Shown: positions 1 to 9,616, counted from the stretch's first letter. The stretch is DNA of 39,946 nt from Lachnospiraceae bacterium UBA3826 (GCA_002393095.1 DGII01000165.1:1-39946); one strand, 5' to 3'. Program-made: numbers and translations. Notes: a model not told the origin generated them from the letters alone.

Positions 1-8
1 TAACCGCA
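1..8 (-). CDS. possible start of next EPS-cluster gene (cut by window edge)
   Basis: An ATG on the minus strand at 8 to 6 follows the upstream glycosyltransferase stop by about 23 nt and is preceded by CAGGAGT. The GGAG lies only 1 nt from the ATG, which is closer than usual. Only M-R and part of a third codon are inside the window, so nothing can be said about the product. The next cluster gene is expected here because genes to the right are packed with similar gaps. Confidence 0.2.
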
Positions 9-31
9 TACTCCTGTATATTATGGCAGTC

Positions 32-1054
32 TCAGATCGATCTTAGCTTTTTGTGTATCTTCCTTACCTGCTTCGGAGCAATCGTTAGCAACAGCAGGTA
101 CACCTTATTCCTGACCGTAAGATATCTGTTGAAGACCGTATCTATGATACTATACCTGAGATACCTTACCACAGCTGCATAAAAGGCATTCTCACCGTTC
201 ATCATAGACACGGGGATATGCAGCATATAGTCAAGTCTCTGAAAGAGAGCAAAGCGCTTTGCCTCCTCCGTAAGTTCAGGGTATCTCTCTCTCACAAGCT
301 CTGTGGCATAATCTGCGTTATCAACTATATCTTCATATACCGTTCTGAATACTTCCTTATCACCGCTCCTTGAATTGCTTCCGGTTCGGTAATACACATG
401 ATATGCCTGCCTCGGAAGTATAACAAAGTCTCCTGCATCCCCAAGCATATCCATTAACAGCCTGAAATCCTCATTAAGCTTACCCTTGGGAAAACGTCTG
501 CCCTCAAAAAGAGCCTTATGTGTAAGTCTCGTACAGAAGCTGCAATCTCCTCTGTGCATCAGAAGCTCCCTTGTCTGTTCTCTGGCTGTTATCAACTTCT
601 CTTCTGCAGGCGGTATGCATACATCCGCAAGCCTGGTTCCGTCTTCGGCAATCTCATCTCTGGAGATCTGCACCATCCTGACGTTATACCTTACCATGGC
701 ATCTGCCATTAGCTCGATGAAATCATCATCCACATAATCATCACAATCTATAAAGGAAAGATAATCCCCAACGGCCGCATCTATCCCGACATTCCTTGCA
801 TCCGACGAACCACCGTTCGGCTTATGTATAACAGTGATGCTTCTCCTATCATCCCTTCTCTCAGACTCAAGGTACTGCTTAGCAAGCTCATCTGCATACT
901 CACCCGATCCGTCCGTTGATCCGTCATCCACTATGATCACCTGTAATCTTGCATGAGTCTGGGCGAGTACGGAATCTATACATCGCTTAAGCAGTTCTTT
1001 TTCGATATTATAGACCGGGATTATGATCGATACCAAAAAATCATTTTTAATCAC
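32..1054 (-). CDS. GT2 family glycosyltransferase
   Basis: This 340-residue protein is a GT-A fold family 2 glycosyltransferase. It probably adds one sugar from a nucleotide-sugar donor to the lipid-linked exopolysaccharide repeat unit at the inner face of the membrane. The N-terminus carries the classic VSIIIPVYN strand, then VDDGSTDGS near residue 43, SSDARNVG near 83 and the metal-binding FIDCDDYVDDDF near 100. The C-terminal third is hydrophobic and basic (VYLLLLTIAPKQVRKIHKKL), suggesting membrane association. It is the last complete gene of the cluster and starts 6 nt after the upstream GT4 gene ends, so the two are probably co-transcribed. Donor and acceptor cannot be read from the sequence. 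Confidence 0.9.
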   Translation of the reverse strand: MIKNDFLVSIIIPVYNIEKELLKRCIDSVLAQTHARLQVIIVDDGSTDGSGEYADELAKQYLESERRDDRRSITVIHKPNGGSSDARNVGIDAAVGDYLSFIDCDDYVDDDFIELMADAMVRYNVRMVQISRDEIAEDGTRLADVCIPPAEEKLITAREQTRELLMHRGDCSFCTRLTHKALFEGRRFPKGKLNEDFRLLMDMLGDAGDFVILPRQAYHVYYRTGSNSRSGDKEVFRTVYEDIVDNADYATELVRERYPELTEEAKRFALFQRLDYMLHIPVSMMNGENAFYAAVVRYLRYSIIDTVFNRYLTVRNKVYLLLLTIAPKQVRKIHKKLRSI

Positions 1055-1060
1055 TTTCTG

Positions 1061-2362
1061 TTATTCTCCTAGCTTTCCGCTCTTCCAGAAACCGGGGCGG
1101 ATAACCGGTGCCTCTGAAAAGGGACCGTCCTTGGGAACCGTGATATTGCCCTCCATATATCCCCTGTAAAAATCCATAAGTCGATTGGCAGCTACCTCGG
1201 CATTCCACAGATCCAGAATGGTTCTGTATGCTTCCTGCCCATACTTTCTTATCAGCTCCGGATAAGTAAAAAGCTTCTTAACCTGCATCAGAAGTTCTTC
1301 ATAGCTTCCATTCTCGTATATAAGACCATTGACCCCATCCTTAATAAGATAATGGGTCACTCCCGCCTCTCCGTTAGCTACAACAGCACATCCTCCGTTC
1401 ATGGCCTCATTGACCACAGCACCCCATCCCTCTAAGAAGTTACTGGTGAAGATATGTATATGGCTTCTCTCCATTATGAACCGCACCTTATCCGGTGGGA
1501 TGAAGCCTCTGAAGGTGATATAATCCTCTATCATGTTAAGCGAGGCTTCTCTCTTAAGTTCATTCTCCAGCTCCCCGGAGCCTATCATATCAATATGGAA
1601 TCTGTAGCCTGCTTTAACAAGATCTACGGCAAGTCTTACCATATATTCCGGGTGTTTAAGAGGCATGAATCTTCCTGCCCATACGATCCTCACTTCCTCT
1701 GTTGTAAGTGTGGGAACCTCTCCCGGCAATTCCTCCTCATGCTCTATGAATACTCTCCTAAGCTCCGGCTTATTGGCCCACAGGTCGTTATCATTATAAT
1801 AGTATCTTGTCCTTGGGAAATACCCGAACTTATACATTTTACCCCTGTAAGCACCAATAAGGTTATAATCTGCTGCTACGTATGCGCCGTTGCATAGGAG
1901 GTATATATACGATCTTTTAAATCTTATATGATCTCTGTACTTACGTAAAAGTCCCTTAGGCGATATGGCCTTCCACTGACCTTCTCTGTAGAGTCTCTCG
2001 CTTATACGTATGATAAGCTGCGGAGGCTCTTCCCTACTTCCCCGGTCATATGCCTTAGAGTCCTTCCTGTTACGTATCAGGGCATTCCGTACTATTGCTT
2101 CATCCTCAATCCAGCCTATCAGAAGGATATCTGCCGATATTATCCTGTCATATGCCTTATCCCTGTCCTTATATTCCTCCACCACATACGGAATATCTGC
2201 CGGATCAAGATACCAGCCCATATCTATCCTCTTCTGCTCCATTCGCATAGTCTGGACAAAGCAGAAATCACAATCCTCCAGCTCGCAGAGCGCCTCACAG
2301 AATGGCATCTGATGGTGATTTATGTAATTGGATACCATTGTGATCTTAACGGATTTCTTCAT
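1061..2362 (-). CDS. GT4 family glycosyltransferase
   Basis: This 433-residue protein looks like a GT-B fold, retaining family 4 glycosyltransferase. The second Rossmann domain is clear: VWAGRFMPLKHPEYMV opens it, followed by MIGSGELENEL, and the nucleotide-sugar-binding region is seen in FLEGWGAVVNEAMNGGCAVVANGEAG, with the first Glu of the EX7E-like motif in EGWGAVVNE. The N-terminal acceptor domain (VSNYINHHQMPFCEAL) is typical of polysaccharide-cluster GT4 enzymes. The gene overlaps the upstream GT4 gene by 17 nt, suggesting translational coupling. Its sugar specificity is unknown. Confidence 0.88.
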   Translation of the reverse strand: MKKSVKITMVSNYINHHQMPFCEALCELEDCDFCFVQTMRMEQKRIDMGWYLDPADIPYVVEEYKDRDKAYDRIISADILLIGWIEDEAIVRNALIRNRKDSKAYDRGSREEPPQLIIRISERLYREGQWKAISPKGLLRKYRDHIRFKRSYIYLLCNGAYVAADYNLIGAYRGKMYKFGYFPRTRYYYNDNDLWANKPELRRVFIEHEEELPGEVPTLTTEEVRIVWAGRFMPLKHPEYMVRLAVDLVKAGYRFHIDMIGSGELENELKREASLNMIEDYITFRGFIPPDKVRFIMERSHIHIFTSNFLEGWGAVVNEAMNGGCAVVANGEAGVTHYLIKDGVNGLIYENGSYEELLMQVKKLFTYPELIRKYGQEAYRTILDLWNAEVAANRLMDFYRGYMEGNITVPKDGPFSEAPVIRPGFWKSGKLGE

Positions 2363-3671
2363 ATATCTCCAGTAATCTTTTTAAATTGGTGTCCGGATCG
2401 TGGGTGATAAGCGCCCTGTTCATTCCTGCCGCACCAAGCTCTGTAGACAGTCCGTCATCACCAAAAAGCCTGCATATAATATCCGGAATTTCTTCTATTC
2501 TGTCATAAAGAAGACCTTCTTCACCATCCTCTATCATGGATGGTATCCCTCCGACTCTCGGTGCCACTACAGGCACTGACAGAAGCATTGCCTCGCCCAT
2601 GGAATTAGGCGAATTCTCAACGGAACTTGCACAGAGATACACTCCACACTTAAGATACTGCTCCTTCATCCTTATACTATCAAGAGGACCAGTGAATATA
2701 ACATGATCTCCAAGAGCGTTTTTATGAATCAATTCTCTTAGGTATCTGCCATATCCGCTTAATCTTATCTTATTCTTAAGACCGGATACATCCGTAAGAT
2801 CCATCCCCGCCACCACAAGCTTTATATCAGGGAATCTCAGGAGCAATTCCGGAAGTATCCCAAGCACATTGTGCAATCCCTTAAGCGGATAATCCCCCTG
2901 ACTCATAAATATGACATGTCTGTCACATTCTGTAACATCCCATGTCCCCTCATAGAATTCGGGACGTAAGGTTTCATTCATATGATGATATACAGCCTCC
3001 GGAGCATGTATGCGACTCCACTCTCTGTCGAATTCCGTTCTTCCGACTATATCGGTGGCATAACCCACCGCTTCTGTCTCATGCTTTCCTCTTTCGGTGA
3101 ACTTCTCAACCTGTCTTTCGATATTATCATCCCGTATAATATCTCTGAAGGTCCGGCCCTTAATCACATCATCTGTAAGACCTGCTGTATACCTTTTGGC
3201 ACACTCGGATATTATACCCTGTATCCCTATTAAAAGCCTTATATCACTCCCTGCCTTACGCAATCTGTCCGTTACTCTGGACACACCAAGGCAATGTCCG
3301 TATTCTGTTCCGAATACATGCACTATGTCCGGTCGATACTCCTCCATGATATATGTAAAGCTTTCTTCAATACAATCATCATATTTCTCCGGGTGTATCA
3401 CATCCTCATAATATTCATATATGACAGTATCAAATCCTTCTGTGAGACTTATACTGTTTTTCTTTATATTCTTACCCTTGCACGCTGCGTCTGTTGCAGG
3501 TGTCGCTATGGCAAGTATAAGGTCTTCATCTCCCCCACTTATCTTGTATGGCGCTTTATCCGCAAGACTTATAAGTGCCCCGCTTAACCACCCTTCCTTA
3601 TTGCCGGCCTCTCTTCCCATCGCTTCGGCAACTACACCCGGAATGGTATTACATACCCACAGTACTCTCAT
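2346..3671 (-). CDS. GT4 family glycosyltransferase
   Basis: A 441-residue GT-B glycosyltransferase of family 4. Residues about 1 to 230 form the acceptor-side domain, starting MRVLWVCNTIPG and including HVFGTEYGHCLG. The C-terminal domain has FMSQGDYPLKGLHNVL, VVAGMDLTD and the signature region SSVENSPNSMGEAMLLSVPVVAPRVGGIPSMIEDG, with the EX7E-like glutamates. The start overlaps the upstream GT2 stop by 4 nt (ATGA type) and the end overlaps the next GT4 gene by 17 nt, so this is a tightly coupled triplet of transferases. It probably extends the exopolysaccharide repeat unit. Donor unknown. Confidence 0.88.
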   Translation of the reverse strand: MRVLWVCNTIPGVVAEAMGREAGNKEGWLSGALISLADKAPYKISGGDEDLILAIATPATDAACKGKNIKKNSISLTEGFDTVIYEYYEDVIHPEKYDDCIEESFTYIMEEYRPDIVHVFGTEYGHCLGVSRVTDRLRKAGSDIRLLIGIQGIISECAKRYTAGLTDDVIKGRTFRDIIRDDNIERQVEKFTERGKHETEAVGYATDIVGRTEFDREWSRIHAPEAVYHHMNETLRPEFYEGTWDVTECDRHVIFMSQGDYPLKGLHNVLGILPELLLRFPDIKLVVAGMDLTDVSGLKNKIRLSGYGRYLRELIHKNALGDHVIFTGPLDSIRMKEQYLKCGVYLCASSVENSPNSMGEAMLLSVPVVAPRVGGIPSMIEDGEEGLLYDRIEEIPDIICRLFGDDGLSTELGAAGMNRALITHDPDTNLKRLLEIYEEIR

Positions 3672-4552
3672 CCTCTATCCCCTTTATTATATATAAGTGA
3701 CTTAATCCTGTTATATCCGGACGAGAATCTCGGATCATTGGCAAGCCTTGTTCTTAGTCCTGACAGTGACAGCTTAAGGACTAACGCATATATCGATGCT
3801 TTGCGTCCCATATATACAGCAGTTATCCTCTTATGCTCCATGGCAGATAACTTAAGATTCCCTTCAGTCTCGGAGAACCCGCCTCCCTCATAGTCCGATA
3901 CCGTCACATTAAGGTATTCGGTCACTGCTTTCCTTTTGTATACACAGTACAGGAAATGTTCATAATCGGCTCTTACCTTATATTCCGTATCATATCCTCT
4001 TTCTTTAAAAAGGCTTATATCATAGAAGCATACCTGATGACACGGCAGGTTCCTGTACAGGGCGAACTCGTTAAGCCTTGGGCACGAGCTCACATGGCTT
4101 ACGGTGGTAAGATTATACATATCTCCGTAAAAGATATGCGGTAAAGCTGCCTCCTCATACGGCACAGTCGCAAGCCTGTCCGATACTGCATCAGCCACAG
4201 CTCCAAGTACCTGTCTGTCATGCAATGTGTCTCCGCAATTCAGAAAAAGGACGTACTCCCTGACCTCCTCATTATCAGGAATCTCCCTGTAAACTACCCT
4301 CGACAATGCGCGGTTCATTCCGTCGTATATGCCTTCATCCTTTTCAACATATATATGTGTACGGCTCATTCCGCGTATCATATCCCCGGATACATCTTCC
4401 CTGATACCTTCTATGCTCCCGTCATCGGAGCAGCTGTCCTCTATTATGACATCATAATCATAATAGTCCTGCCTGTATATACTTTTAAGAGTAGACTTAA
4501 GTCTGTCTCCGGAATTATAGCTTACAACAATGATATTAAAATGTATCTTCAT
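3668..4552 (-). CDS. GT2 family glycosyltransferase (WcaE-like)
   Basis: A family 2 glycosyltransferase of about 294 residues. It starts MKIHFNIIVVSYNSGDRLKSTL, has a DSCSDDGS motif near 41 and a metal-site FLNCGDTL near 105. The later CHQVCFYDISLF and VRADYEHFLYC stretches resemble the colanic-acid WcaE-like subgroup. I place the start at the ATG at 4552: AAAGG lies 6 nt upstream, whereas the preceding in-frame GTG has poorer spacing. The stop overlaps the next gene's start by 4 nt. It probably contributes one linkage of the repeat unit; the sugar is unknown. Confidence 0.87.
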   Translation of the reverse strand: MKIHFNIIVVSYNSGDRLKSTLKSIYRQDYYDYDVIIEDSCSDDGSIEGIREDVSGDMIRGMSRTHIYVEKDEGIYDGMNRALSRVVYREIPDNEEVREYVLFLNCGDTLHDRQVLGAVADAVSDRLATVPYEEAALPHIFYGDMYNLTTVSHVSSCPRLNEFALYRNLPCHQVCFYDISLFKERGYDTEYKVRADYEHFLYCVYKRKAVTEYLNVTVSDYEGGGFSETEGNLKLSAMEHKRITAVYMGRKASIYALVLKLSLSGLRTRLANDPRFSSGYNRIKSLIYNKGDRG

Positions 4553-4594
4553 CACTAACCTTTTCTCCCATGATCATCTTGTGCCGGTAGAACA

Positions 4595-5746
4595 TCAGAA
4601 GGTATCCGTCTGGTTAAGCCAGTACCTGTCATGAAATAAAAAGCTCTTATACGGAAGGACTCTGACTCCCACCTCATCCGCGGTGGTCAAAAAGTACAGG
4701 AAATAAATAGCACATACCACACATGTCACAAGCTTAAGTCTTCTTCTTTGATCCTCATCCCTTACCGAACAGATGACATTGGGTACAAGCAGTATCATGG
4801 GAGTCACAAGGTAATATCCGAGTCTTGTTACAAGAGGCAGAAAATAGCAGCCTATATACAGGGCTATGGCCATTATACACATATGAAAGTACATCTTATT
4901 ATCACGACGGTTCTTAACACCATCCTTATAGCAGATAAAGCATAGAAAAAGTGTGGCTGCACACCCTATGACGACCGGAAGGTTCTCAAGTACGGTATGC
5001 TCCTGCTCTATATATACTGTATTCCTGTACGAAGGGTAAAGCCTTAGAGCTATATCCATTATCACTCTTCCAAAAAACGGGGTGACAACTGTAGCTGCAG
5101 CCATCAGGATATACATCCACTTACCCCATGGCAGCATTGCTATCAGGTACATGGGGATGACAATCAATACACTCTTGTGGAAGGTTGCGGCAAATAAGAT
5201 AAGAAGTAGAAACTTAATAAAGTCCTCTTTTGTTATGTCAACCAAATACCTTATGGAATAAATTGCCAGGGCTAACGCAAAATAGTATCTTACGGTATTA
5301 TAAGTCCTGAAATATATGCCCATAGTCATGAACATAAAAAAGCTTAAGAAAAAGGAGTCGCTCCCATCCTTTATCACCTTAAGGAATACTGCGGCAATAG
5401 CTGCGGCGAACACCGCAAACATAAGAAGATAATCCTCTTTGCCGGACAAGGTATACAGTATCCTGACCACCAGATTAAAGCCCGGCTCCGTGACCACGAA
5501 TCCTCTCTGGAATATCTCATGACAGGTGACAACATAGGTTCCGTAGTCGTTACCCACCTCCAGCCTGAGCGCTCCTGCCAGAAAAAGCACCGTGAAAATA
5601 GCAGCGATAACCACACGATTGACGGCATCCTGTCTGCACATTCTAAGAGCATACCTGCTGCTTAATCTGTCCGTCATAACAGGTATCTCCTTTACCATAT
5701 ATGCCAATGCGATCGTAGTGACCGTTATCAAGCCGTACAACAGCAT
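4595..5746 (-). CDS. EpsG/Wzy-like polysaccharide polymerase
   Basis: A 383-residue multi-pass membrane protein with roughly ten hydrophobic segments. The early motif LRLEVGNDYGTYV, followed by EPGFNLVVRIL, is the hallmark of the EpsG family (VGxDYxxY then EPgf). The following segments contain IYFRTYNTVRYYFALAL, also typical of the family. EpsG proteins are thought to polymerise lipid-linked repeat units outside the membrane, the role of Wzy. It sits with the chain-length regulator and the initiating transferase, which supports this. The start at 5746 has GAGG 8 nt upstream. It is the only polymerase candidate with this signature in the window. Confidence 0.85.
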   Translation of the reverse strand: MLLYGLITVTTIALAYMVKEIPVMTDRLSSRYALRMCRQDAVNRVVIAAIFTVLFLAGALRLEVGNDYGTYVVTCHEIFQRGFVVTEPGFNLVVRILYTLSGKEDYLLMFAVFAAAIAAVFLKVIKDGSDSFFLSFFMFMTMGIYFRTYNTVRYYFALALAIYSIRYLVDITKEDFIKFLLLILFAATFHKSVLIVIPMYLIAMLPWGKWMYILMAAATVVTPFFGRVIMDIALRLYPSYRNTVYIEQEHTVLENLPVVIGCAATLFLCFICYKDGVKNRRDNKMYFHMCIMAIALYIGCYFLPLVTRLGYYLVTPMILLVPNVICSVRDEDQRRRLKLVTCVVCAIYFLYFLTTADEVGVRVLPYKSFLFHDRYWLNQTDTF

Positions 5747-5749
5747 ATC

Positions 5750-6523
5750 CTACGCCTCTTTCATGCCTTTTCTCATAAGAGATGATGCTTCCTTAAAGGT
5801 TTTGTCCGTCAGCATCTTAGTCCTGTTTTTATACAGGAAGCGAAATCCCATAACCGGTGCAAGTCTCCCGTACAGATACTTATACAGGACTCCCCTGTCA
5901 TAGAAGAATTTATCATCATATCCCTTGAACCATGTACTTGGCCTTGGGACTTCACGCCCGATACCTACGGGAAGCGCATATACCTTAAGCCCCTTCCTTA
6001 ACGCTTCATCAATAAAAAGCGAATCCTCTCCGTTACTGTATCTTGCTCCCCCGCCGAAGAGAAGATGAAAGGTTATTCCCGCCTTATGGATGCTCTCGCG
6101 TCTGCAGGTAAAGCTATATGTGGGGTATCTTCCGCAATTATACCTGTGTACTCTCTTAACCGCTTCCGTATGGTATGTTGCTCTCTCACTGTCTACCTCA
6201 AGGTTAAAAAGCAGCATATCCGCATCCGGATAGCTTTCATATGCCTTAAGTATCTTATCCGCATAATCGTCTTCATATACTATATCTTCATCAGAAAAAA
6301 GTATAATATCTGCGGTGGCTCTTAGCAGAGCATTATTACGGCTCAGTCCGACACCCCTTTCCGCAAAGCAATAGCAGCATATTCTGTGACCTTCATACTC
6401 ATATTCATCATAGGAATTCACATCGCACTGATTGATCACTATTGAATCTGTCTTAAGATTCATCTTCGCCGCAGTCTCTCTGATATTGAGTTGTACCCCT
6501 GACACCAATGTCTGTATTGTCAT
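5750..6523 (-). CDS. GT2-like glycosyltransferase with short N-terminus
   Basis: A 257-residue protein with core family 2 features: RGVGLSRNNALLRATADIILFSDEDIVY around residues 77 to 104 contains the conserved Arg-Asn and the DxD-like SDEDIV. The usual N-terminal xxSVIIPxYN strand and DDGSxD loop are replaced by MTIQTLVSGVQ and VINQCDVNSYDEYEY. I recall a similar N-terminal pattern (VINQC) in other Firmicutes exopolysaccharide transferases, so this is probably a genuine subgroup and not a truncation. Start at 6523 has AAGGAG with good spacing; the 4-nt overlap with the Wzz-like gene upstream suggests coupling. Donor unknown. Confidence 0.8.
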   Translation of the reverse strand: MTIQTLVSGVQLNIRETAAKMNLKTDSIVINQCDVNSYDEYEYEGHRICCYCFAERGVGLSRNNALLRATADIILFSDEDIVYEDDYADKILKAYESYPDADMLLFNLEVDSERATYHTEAVKRVHRYNCGRYPTYSFTCRRESIHKAGITFHLLFGGGARYSNGEDSLFIDEALRKGLKVYALPVGIGREVPRPSTWFKGYDDKFFYDRGVLYKYLYGRLAPVMGFRFLYKNRTKMLTDKTFKEASSLMRKGMKEA

Positions 6524-7455
6524 TCTGACTCCTTAAAGCCTTTTTCTCTCTTACGGTTGATAAGCACGCCCTTTATATCGATCCTCTGCTTTTTAAGTGT
6601 ATAGACCACCTTATCTATAGCCTCACCCTTGTCCTTTCCCTCGGTCACATAAAGGAGCACACCGCCGGAGCTTCTCATCTCATCAAATGCTCCTGCGTTA
6701 AACACAAAATCCTTAATCCTAAGCTCATACATTCCGACAGTATCTCCAAGGATATACTCCGTATTGACCCTTGCCTCCTCACTTCCCGTAACACCGAGAT
6801 AGGCTATATCCGGATATCTCTCCGTCCAGTCTCTCTCGGAATATATTCCGTCATCAAGGATATAATATAGCAATATACCGAACACACTTATGATCAAGCC
6901 AATCAAACCGCCTAAGAAAGCCGCATTGGGCTCTCTGGTATATGCATCATAGACAACCATCTTCGCATCGGTCCATACATCTATATGTGATATCATATCT
7001 ATCTCTTCACCAAAATGCGGCAATGCCTTCTTATAAGCATCCGATATGCTCTGCACCACATCTGCATCAGTTCCCGTAACATTGACTGTCAAAAGCCTGT
7101 AATCCCCAAGTATCTCGCCTGTCACGGATTCAAGTATCGTCTCCTTGGATATTCCCGGAAGCAAGGTCAGCGCATAGTCCACTATTGGATCGTCTCTGAG
7201 TATCCCGTCCCATGTATAGGCATTGTAGTAATCAACACCATTAGGATGCCCCTCATAATCAAGGGTGATATAGTAATCGTTGCTGATCCTGTATACCGTA
7301 TTGCCGCTCTTGATATTACTGTATATAACATATGTCAGAATGCCAATAATAGCACCGATCACTATCGCTGCTATTACCATCCATACCTTTCCCATAAATT
7401 GTCTGAATATCCTTTTTAAGTCTAGACCGGTCGTACCGGGATTGTATTCTGACAT
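6520..7455 (-). CDS. Wzz/YveK-like chain-length determinant protein
   Basis: A membrane protein of about 311 residues. Its N-terminal segment (VWMVIAAIVIGAIIGILTYVIY) and second segment (AAFLGGLIGLIISVFGILLYYIL) flank an extracellular alpha/beta domain, which is the Wzz/YveK layout controlling chain length and export. After the second segment comes a cytoplasmic tail of about 110 residues ending GGVLLYVTEGKDKGEAIDKV then IDIKGVLINRKREK. This tail looks like the last strands of a CpsD-type tyrosine kinase fold but has no Walker A. I chose the ATG at 7455, with AGGT upstream, over an in-frame TTG at 7479; this also removes an overlap with the upstream gene. No separate kinase gene is in the window. 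Confidence 0.8.
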   Translation of the reverse strand: MSEYNPGTTGLDLKRIFRQFMGKVWMVIAAIVIGAIIGILTYVIYSNIKSGNTVYRISNDYYITLDYEGHPNGVDYYNAYTWDGILRDDPIVDYALTLLPGISKETILESVTGEILGDYRLLTVNVTGTDADVVQSISDAYKKALPHFGEEIDMISHIDVWTDAKMVVYDAYTREPNAAFLGGLIGLIISVFGILLYYILDDGIYSERDWTERYPDIAYLGVTGSEEARVNTEYILGDTVGMYELRIKDFVFNAGAFDEMRSSGGVLLYVTEGKDKGEAIDKVVYTLKKQRIDIKGVLINRKREKGFKESE

Positions 7456-7468
7456 AACTGTACCTGCC

Positions 7469-8851
7469 TTATGAATCAACGTGTTTTTTCGCCGCAGTCA
7501 CCTGATTATCTCCTACACCCTCCGTTGCTTCCGGAGAGAACAATATCTTGAGTGTCAGCATCATGAGTTTGAGATCCATCCATACACTGTAATTCTCTAT
7601 ATAGCTCAGATCAAGCTTGAGCTTGTCATAGGGTGTCGTATTGTACTTGCCGTAGACCTGCGCGTAACCTGCCAGACCTGCCTTAACCCTCATCCTGAAA
7701 GCAAATTCCGGCATTTCTTCCATATATGCCTTGATTATCTCAGGTCTCTCCGGTCTCGGACCGATGAATGACATATCCCCTTTAAGTATATTAAAAAGCT
7801 GCGGCAGCTCATCTATACGAACGGCTCTGATCACCTTCCCCACCGGAGTGATACGATTATCATTCTTGCCGGCAAGTCGTGCCACACCATCCTTCTCGGC
7901 ATCCACTATCATTGATCTGAACTTCATGATCTTGAATTCTCTTCCGCCTTCGGTACATCTGATCTGCTTATACAGTACCGGCCCTCTGTCATAGCACTTG
8001 ATGGCAATAGCGGTGATAAGCATGATCGGTGACGTTACCACTGCCAGTATTATGGAACAGACTATATCTATACACCTTTTGGCAAAACGCTGTTCAACCT
8101 TAAGGTTATACTCCCTTGTAAGGAAAATAGGCGTATCGAAAAGATGGAGCGGGTCCGAACCTTTAATGATAACATCGGATATCTTGGGCATCATGTATAC
8201 CCTAATGTTTCTGGCATACATATACTTAAGGAAACGGTTGCGGGTCTGCGCCGGAACATCCCACAGCACCACTCCGTCGTAATCCGGGCTTACCATCTCC
8301 TCATTGAGCGTTTCCTCGGACTCGCCCATATACATGAGCTTCTCTATCCTGTACTTGTCTCTTCTGGTAGCGAACTTCTCCTGTATATCATCTATAGGAT
8401 GATCACCGTAGATAAGTAGCAATCTCCGCGGCGGGAAGAATATCCTGTACAATCTTCCGCCCAGAAATACCCATATCCCTGCAAATGCTATCTGCACAAG
8501 CATCATGCCGAACATGGTATCACCTTTAAAAAGTCTTATCTCCATAAGGGATATCTGAAAGTAGCTTACGATATCCACTATCACTATGGCAAAAACATCC
8601 GAAAAGAACACATCCCATGGCTTAAGATAACCGATCTTCAATCCTCCGAAGGTACTGGAGAAAAAGAATATCAGTACAAAATACACAAAGACCATAAGGA
8701 GATGTCCCTTAAAGTACAGCTTAATATGCCATACAAGGCGCCCGTGTATAAGTTCTATCCATACATAAGCATAGATAGCTGTAAGGATCGCTACTCCAAG
8801 CAGACTCCACAATAATATGATTGTACGCTTAACAGTCTCTTTAGTACTCAT
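7469..8851 (-). CDS. polyprenyl glycosylphosphotransferase (initiating sugar transferase)
   Basis: A 460-residue enzyme of the WbaP/WcaJ type. The N-terminal half has about four or five membrane segments and a CoA-binding-like domain (LLIYGDHPIDDIQEKF). The C-terminal bacterial sugar transferase domain begins KRCIDIVCSIILAV, then GPVLYKQIRCTEGG and KFRSMIVDAEKDG. It also has RIDELPQLFNILKGDMSFIGPRPERPE, with the catalytic region and the PRPE motif, and ends with AGYAQVYGKYN. It transfers a sugar-1-phosphate to undecaprenyl phosphate and so starts the repeat unit. It is followed by the Wzz-like gene and EpsG, as in many Firmicutes clusters. The ribosome site AAGAAGG lies inside the end of the upstream gene. 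Which sugar phosphate it uses cannot be told. Confidence 0.92.
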   Translation of the reverse strand: MSTKETVKRTIILLWSLLGVAILTAIYAYVWIELIHGRLVWHIKLYFKGHLLMVFVYFVLIFFFSSTFGGLKIGYLKPWDVFFSDVFAIVIVDIVSYFQISLMEIRLFKGDTMFGMMLVQIAFAGIWVFLGGRLYRIFFPPRRLLLIYGDHPIDDIQEKFATRRDKYRIEKLMYMGESEETLNEEMVSPDYDGVVLWDVPAQTRNRFLKYMYARNIRVYMMPKISDVIIKGSDPLHLFDTPIFLTREYNLKVEQRFAKRCIDIVCSIILAVVTSPIMLITAIAIKCYDRGPVLYKQIRCTEGGREFKIMKFRSMIVDAEKDGVARLAGKNDNRITPVGKVIRAVRIDELPQLFNILKGDMSFIGPRPERPEIIKAYMEEMPEFAFRMRVKAGLAGYAQVYGKYNTTPYDKLKLDLSYIENYSVWMDLKLMMLTLKILFSPEATEGVGDNQVTAAKKHVDS

Positions 8852-8860
8852 CCGTCCCGA

Positions 8861-9616
8861 TTATATCCTTCTTAACGTGGCTCTTACCGCCCAGCCGCCA
8901 AAAAACCACATGCTCTTAATGATCCCAAGTCCCTCGTTATCCCTGTAGAGTCTCCATATCCTCTTAATTGCCGTAAGCTTGTTGCTTGACAACGACTTCC
9001 CCGGTCTCCTGTATACTGTCAGAACTCTGTCAAGTCCCACCGCAGTATATCCCTCTCTTAGTATATTCCACCATGTGGCAGTGTCTTCGCTTGCTATATG
9101 CGGCATATACAGCTTCTTCTTATTGATCTTCTCCGTATCAAACATTACGGTACTTGTGAAGATCACAGTTCTTGAAAGTGCCTGTCTGTAATTAAGTCTG
9201 TCAGGAACCCTGACTATCTTACCCGTTCCGACAGCATTCTCATCTCCGAATTCATATGATGTGAAGCAAAAAGCCGCGCCGGTCTCCTCCATATACTTAA
9301 GCTGAACAGACAGCTTATCACTGCTCCATACATCATCGGCATCAAGATAGGCTATATATCTTCCCCTCGCCTCGTCCAAACCGATATTACGTGCACCTGC
9401 CGCACCGAACCTGTTGTCATCGGCAAAGATTATTCTGACACGCCTGTCATATTCTTCCGATCCAATATATTCCTTAAGTCTCTCCCTTGTACCGTCATTG
9501 GAGCCATCCTCAACCATTATCCACTCGAAGTCCTCCATATCCTGTCCCAGCACTACCTTGATGGTATCGTCTATGAAGTTGATCGCATTATATACCGGAG
9601 TGATAACGGATATCAT
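8861..9616 (-). CDS. GT2 family glycosyltransferase
   Basis: A family 2 glycosyltransferase of about 251 residues with a complete GT-A core: ISVITPVYNAINFID at the N-terminus, VEDGSNDGTRERL near 37, GAAGARNIGLDEARG near 75 and the metal site YLDADDVW near 95. The C-terminal third is short and ends in a hydrophobic stretch (SMWFFGGWAVRATLRRI) that may touch the membrane. I use the ATG at 9616, preceded by AAGGAAG; an in-frame GTG lies one codon earlier. It overlaps the stop of the upstream GtrB-like gene by 1 nt, so translation is probably coupled. Confidence 0.88.
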   Translation of the reverse strand: MISVITPVYNAINFIDDTIKVVLGQDMEDFEWIMVEDGSNDGTRERLKEYIGSEEYDRRVRIIFADDNRFGAAGARNIGLDEARGRYIAYLDADDVWSSDKLSVQLKYMEETGAAFCFTSYEFGDENAVGTGKIVRVPDRLNYRQALSRTVIFTSTVMFDTEKINKKKLYMPHIASEDTATWWNILREGYTAVGLDRVLTVYRRPGKSLSSNKLTAIKRIWRLYRDNEGLGIIKSMWFFGGWAVRATLRRI

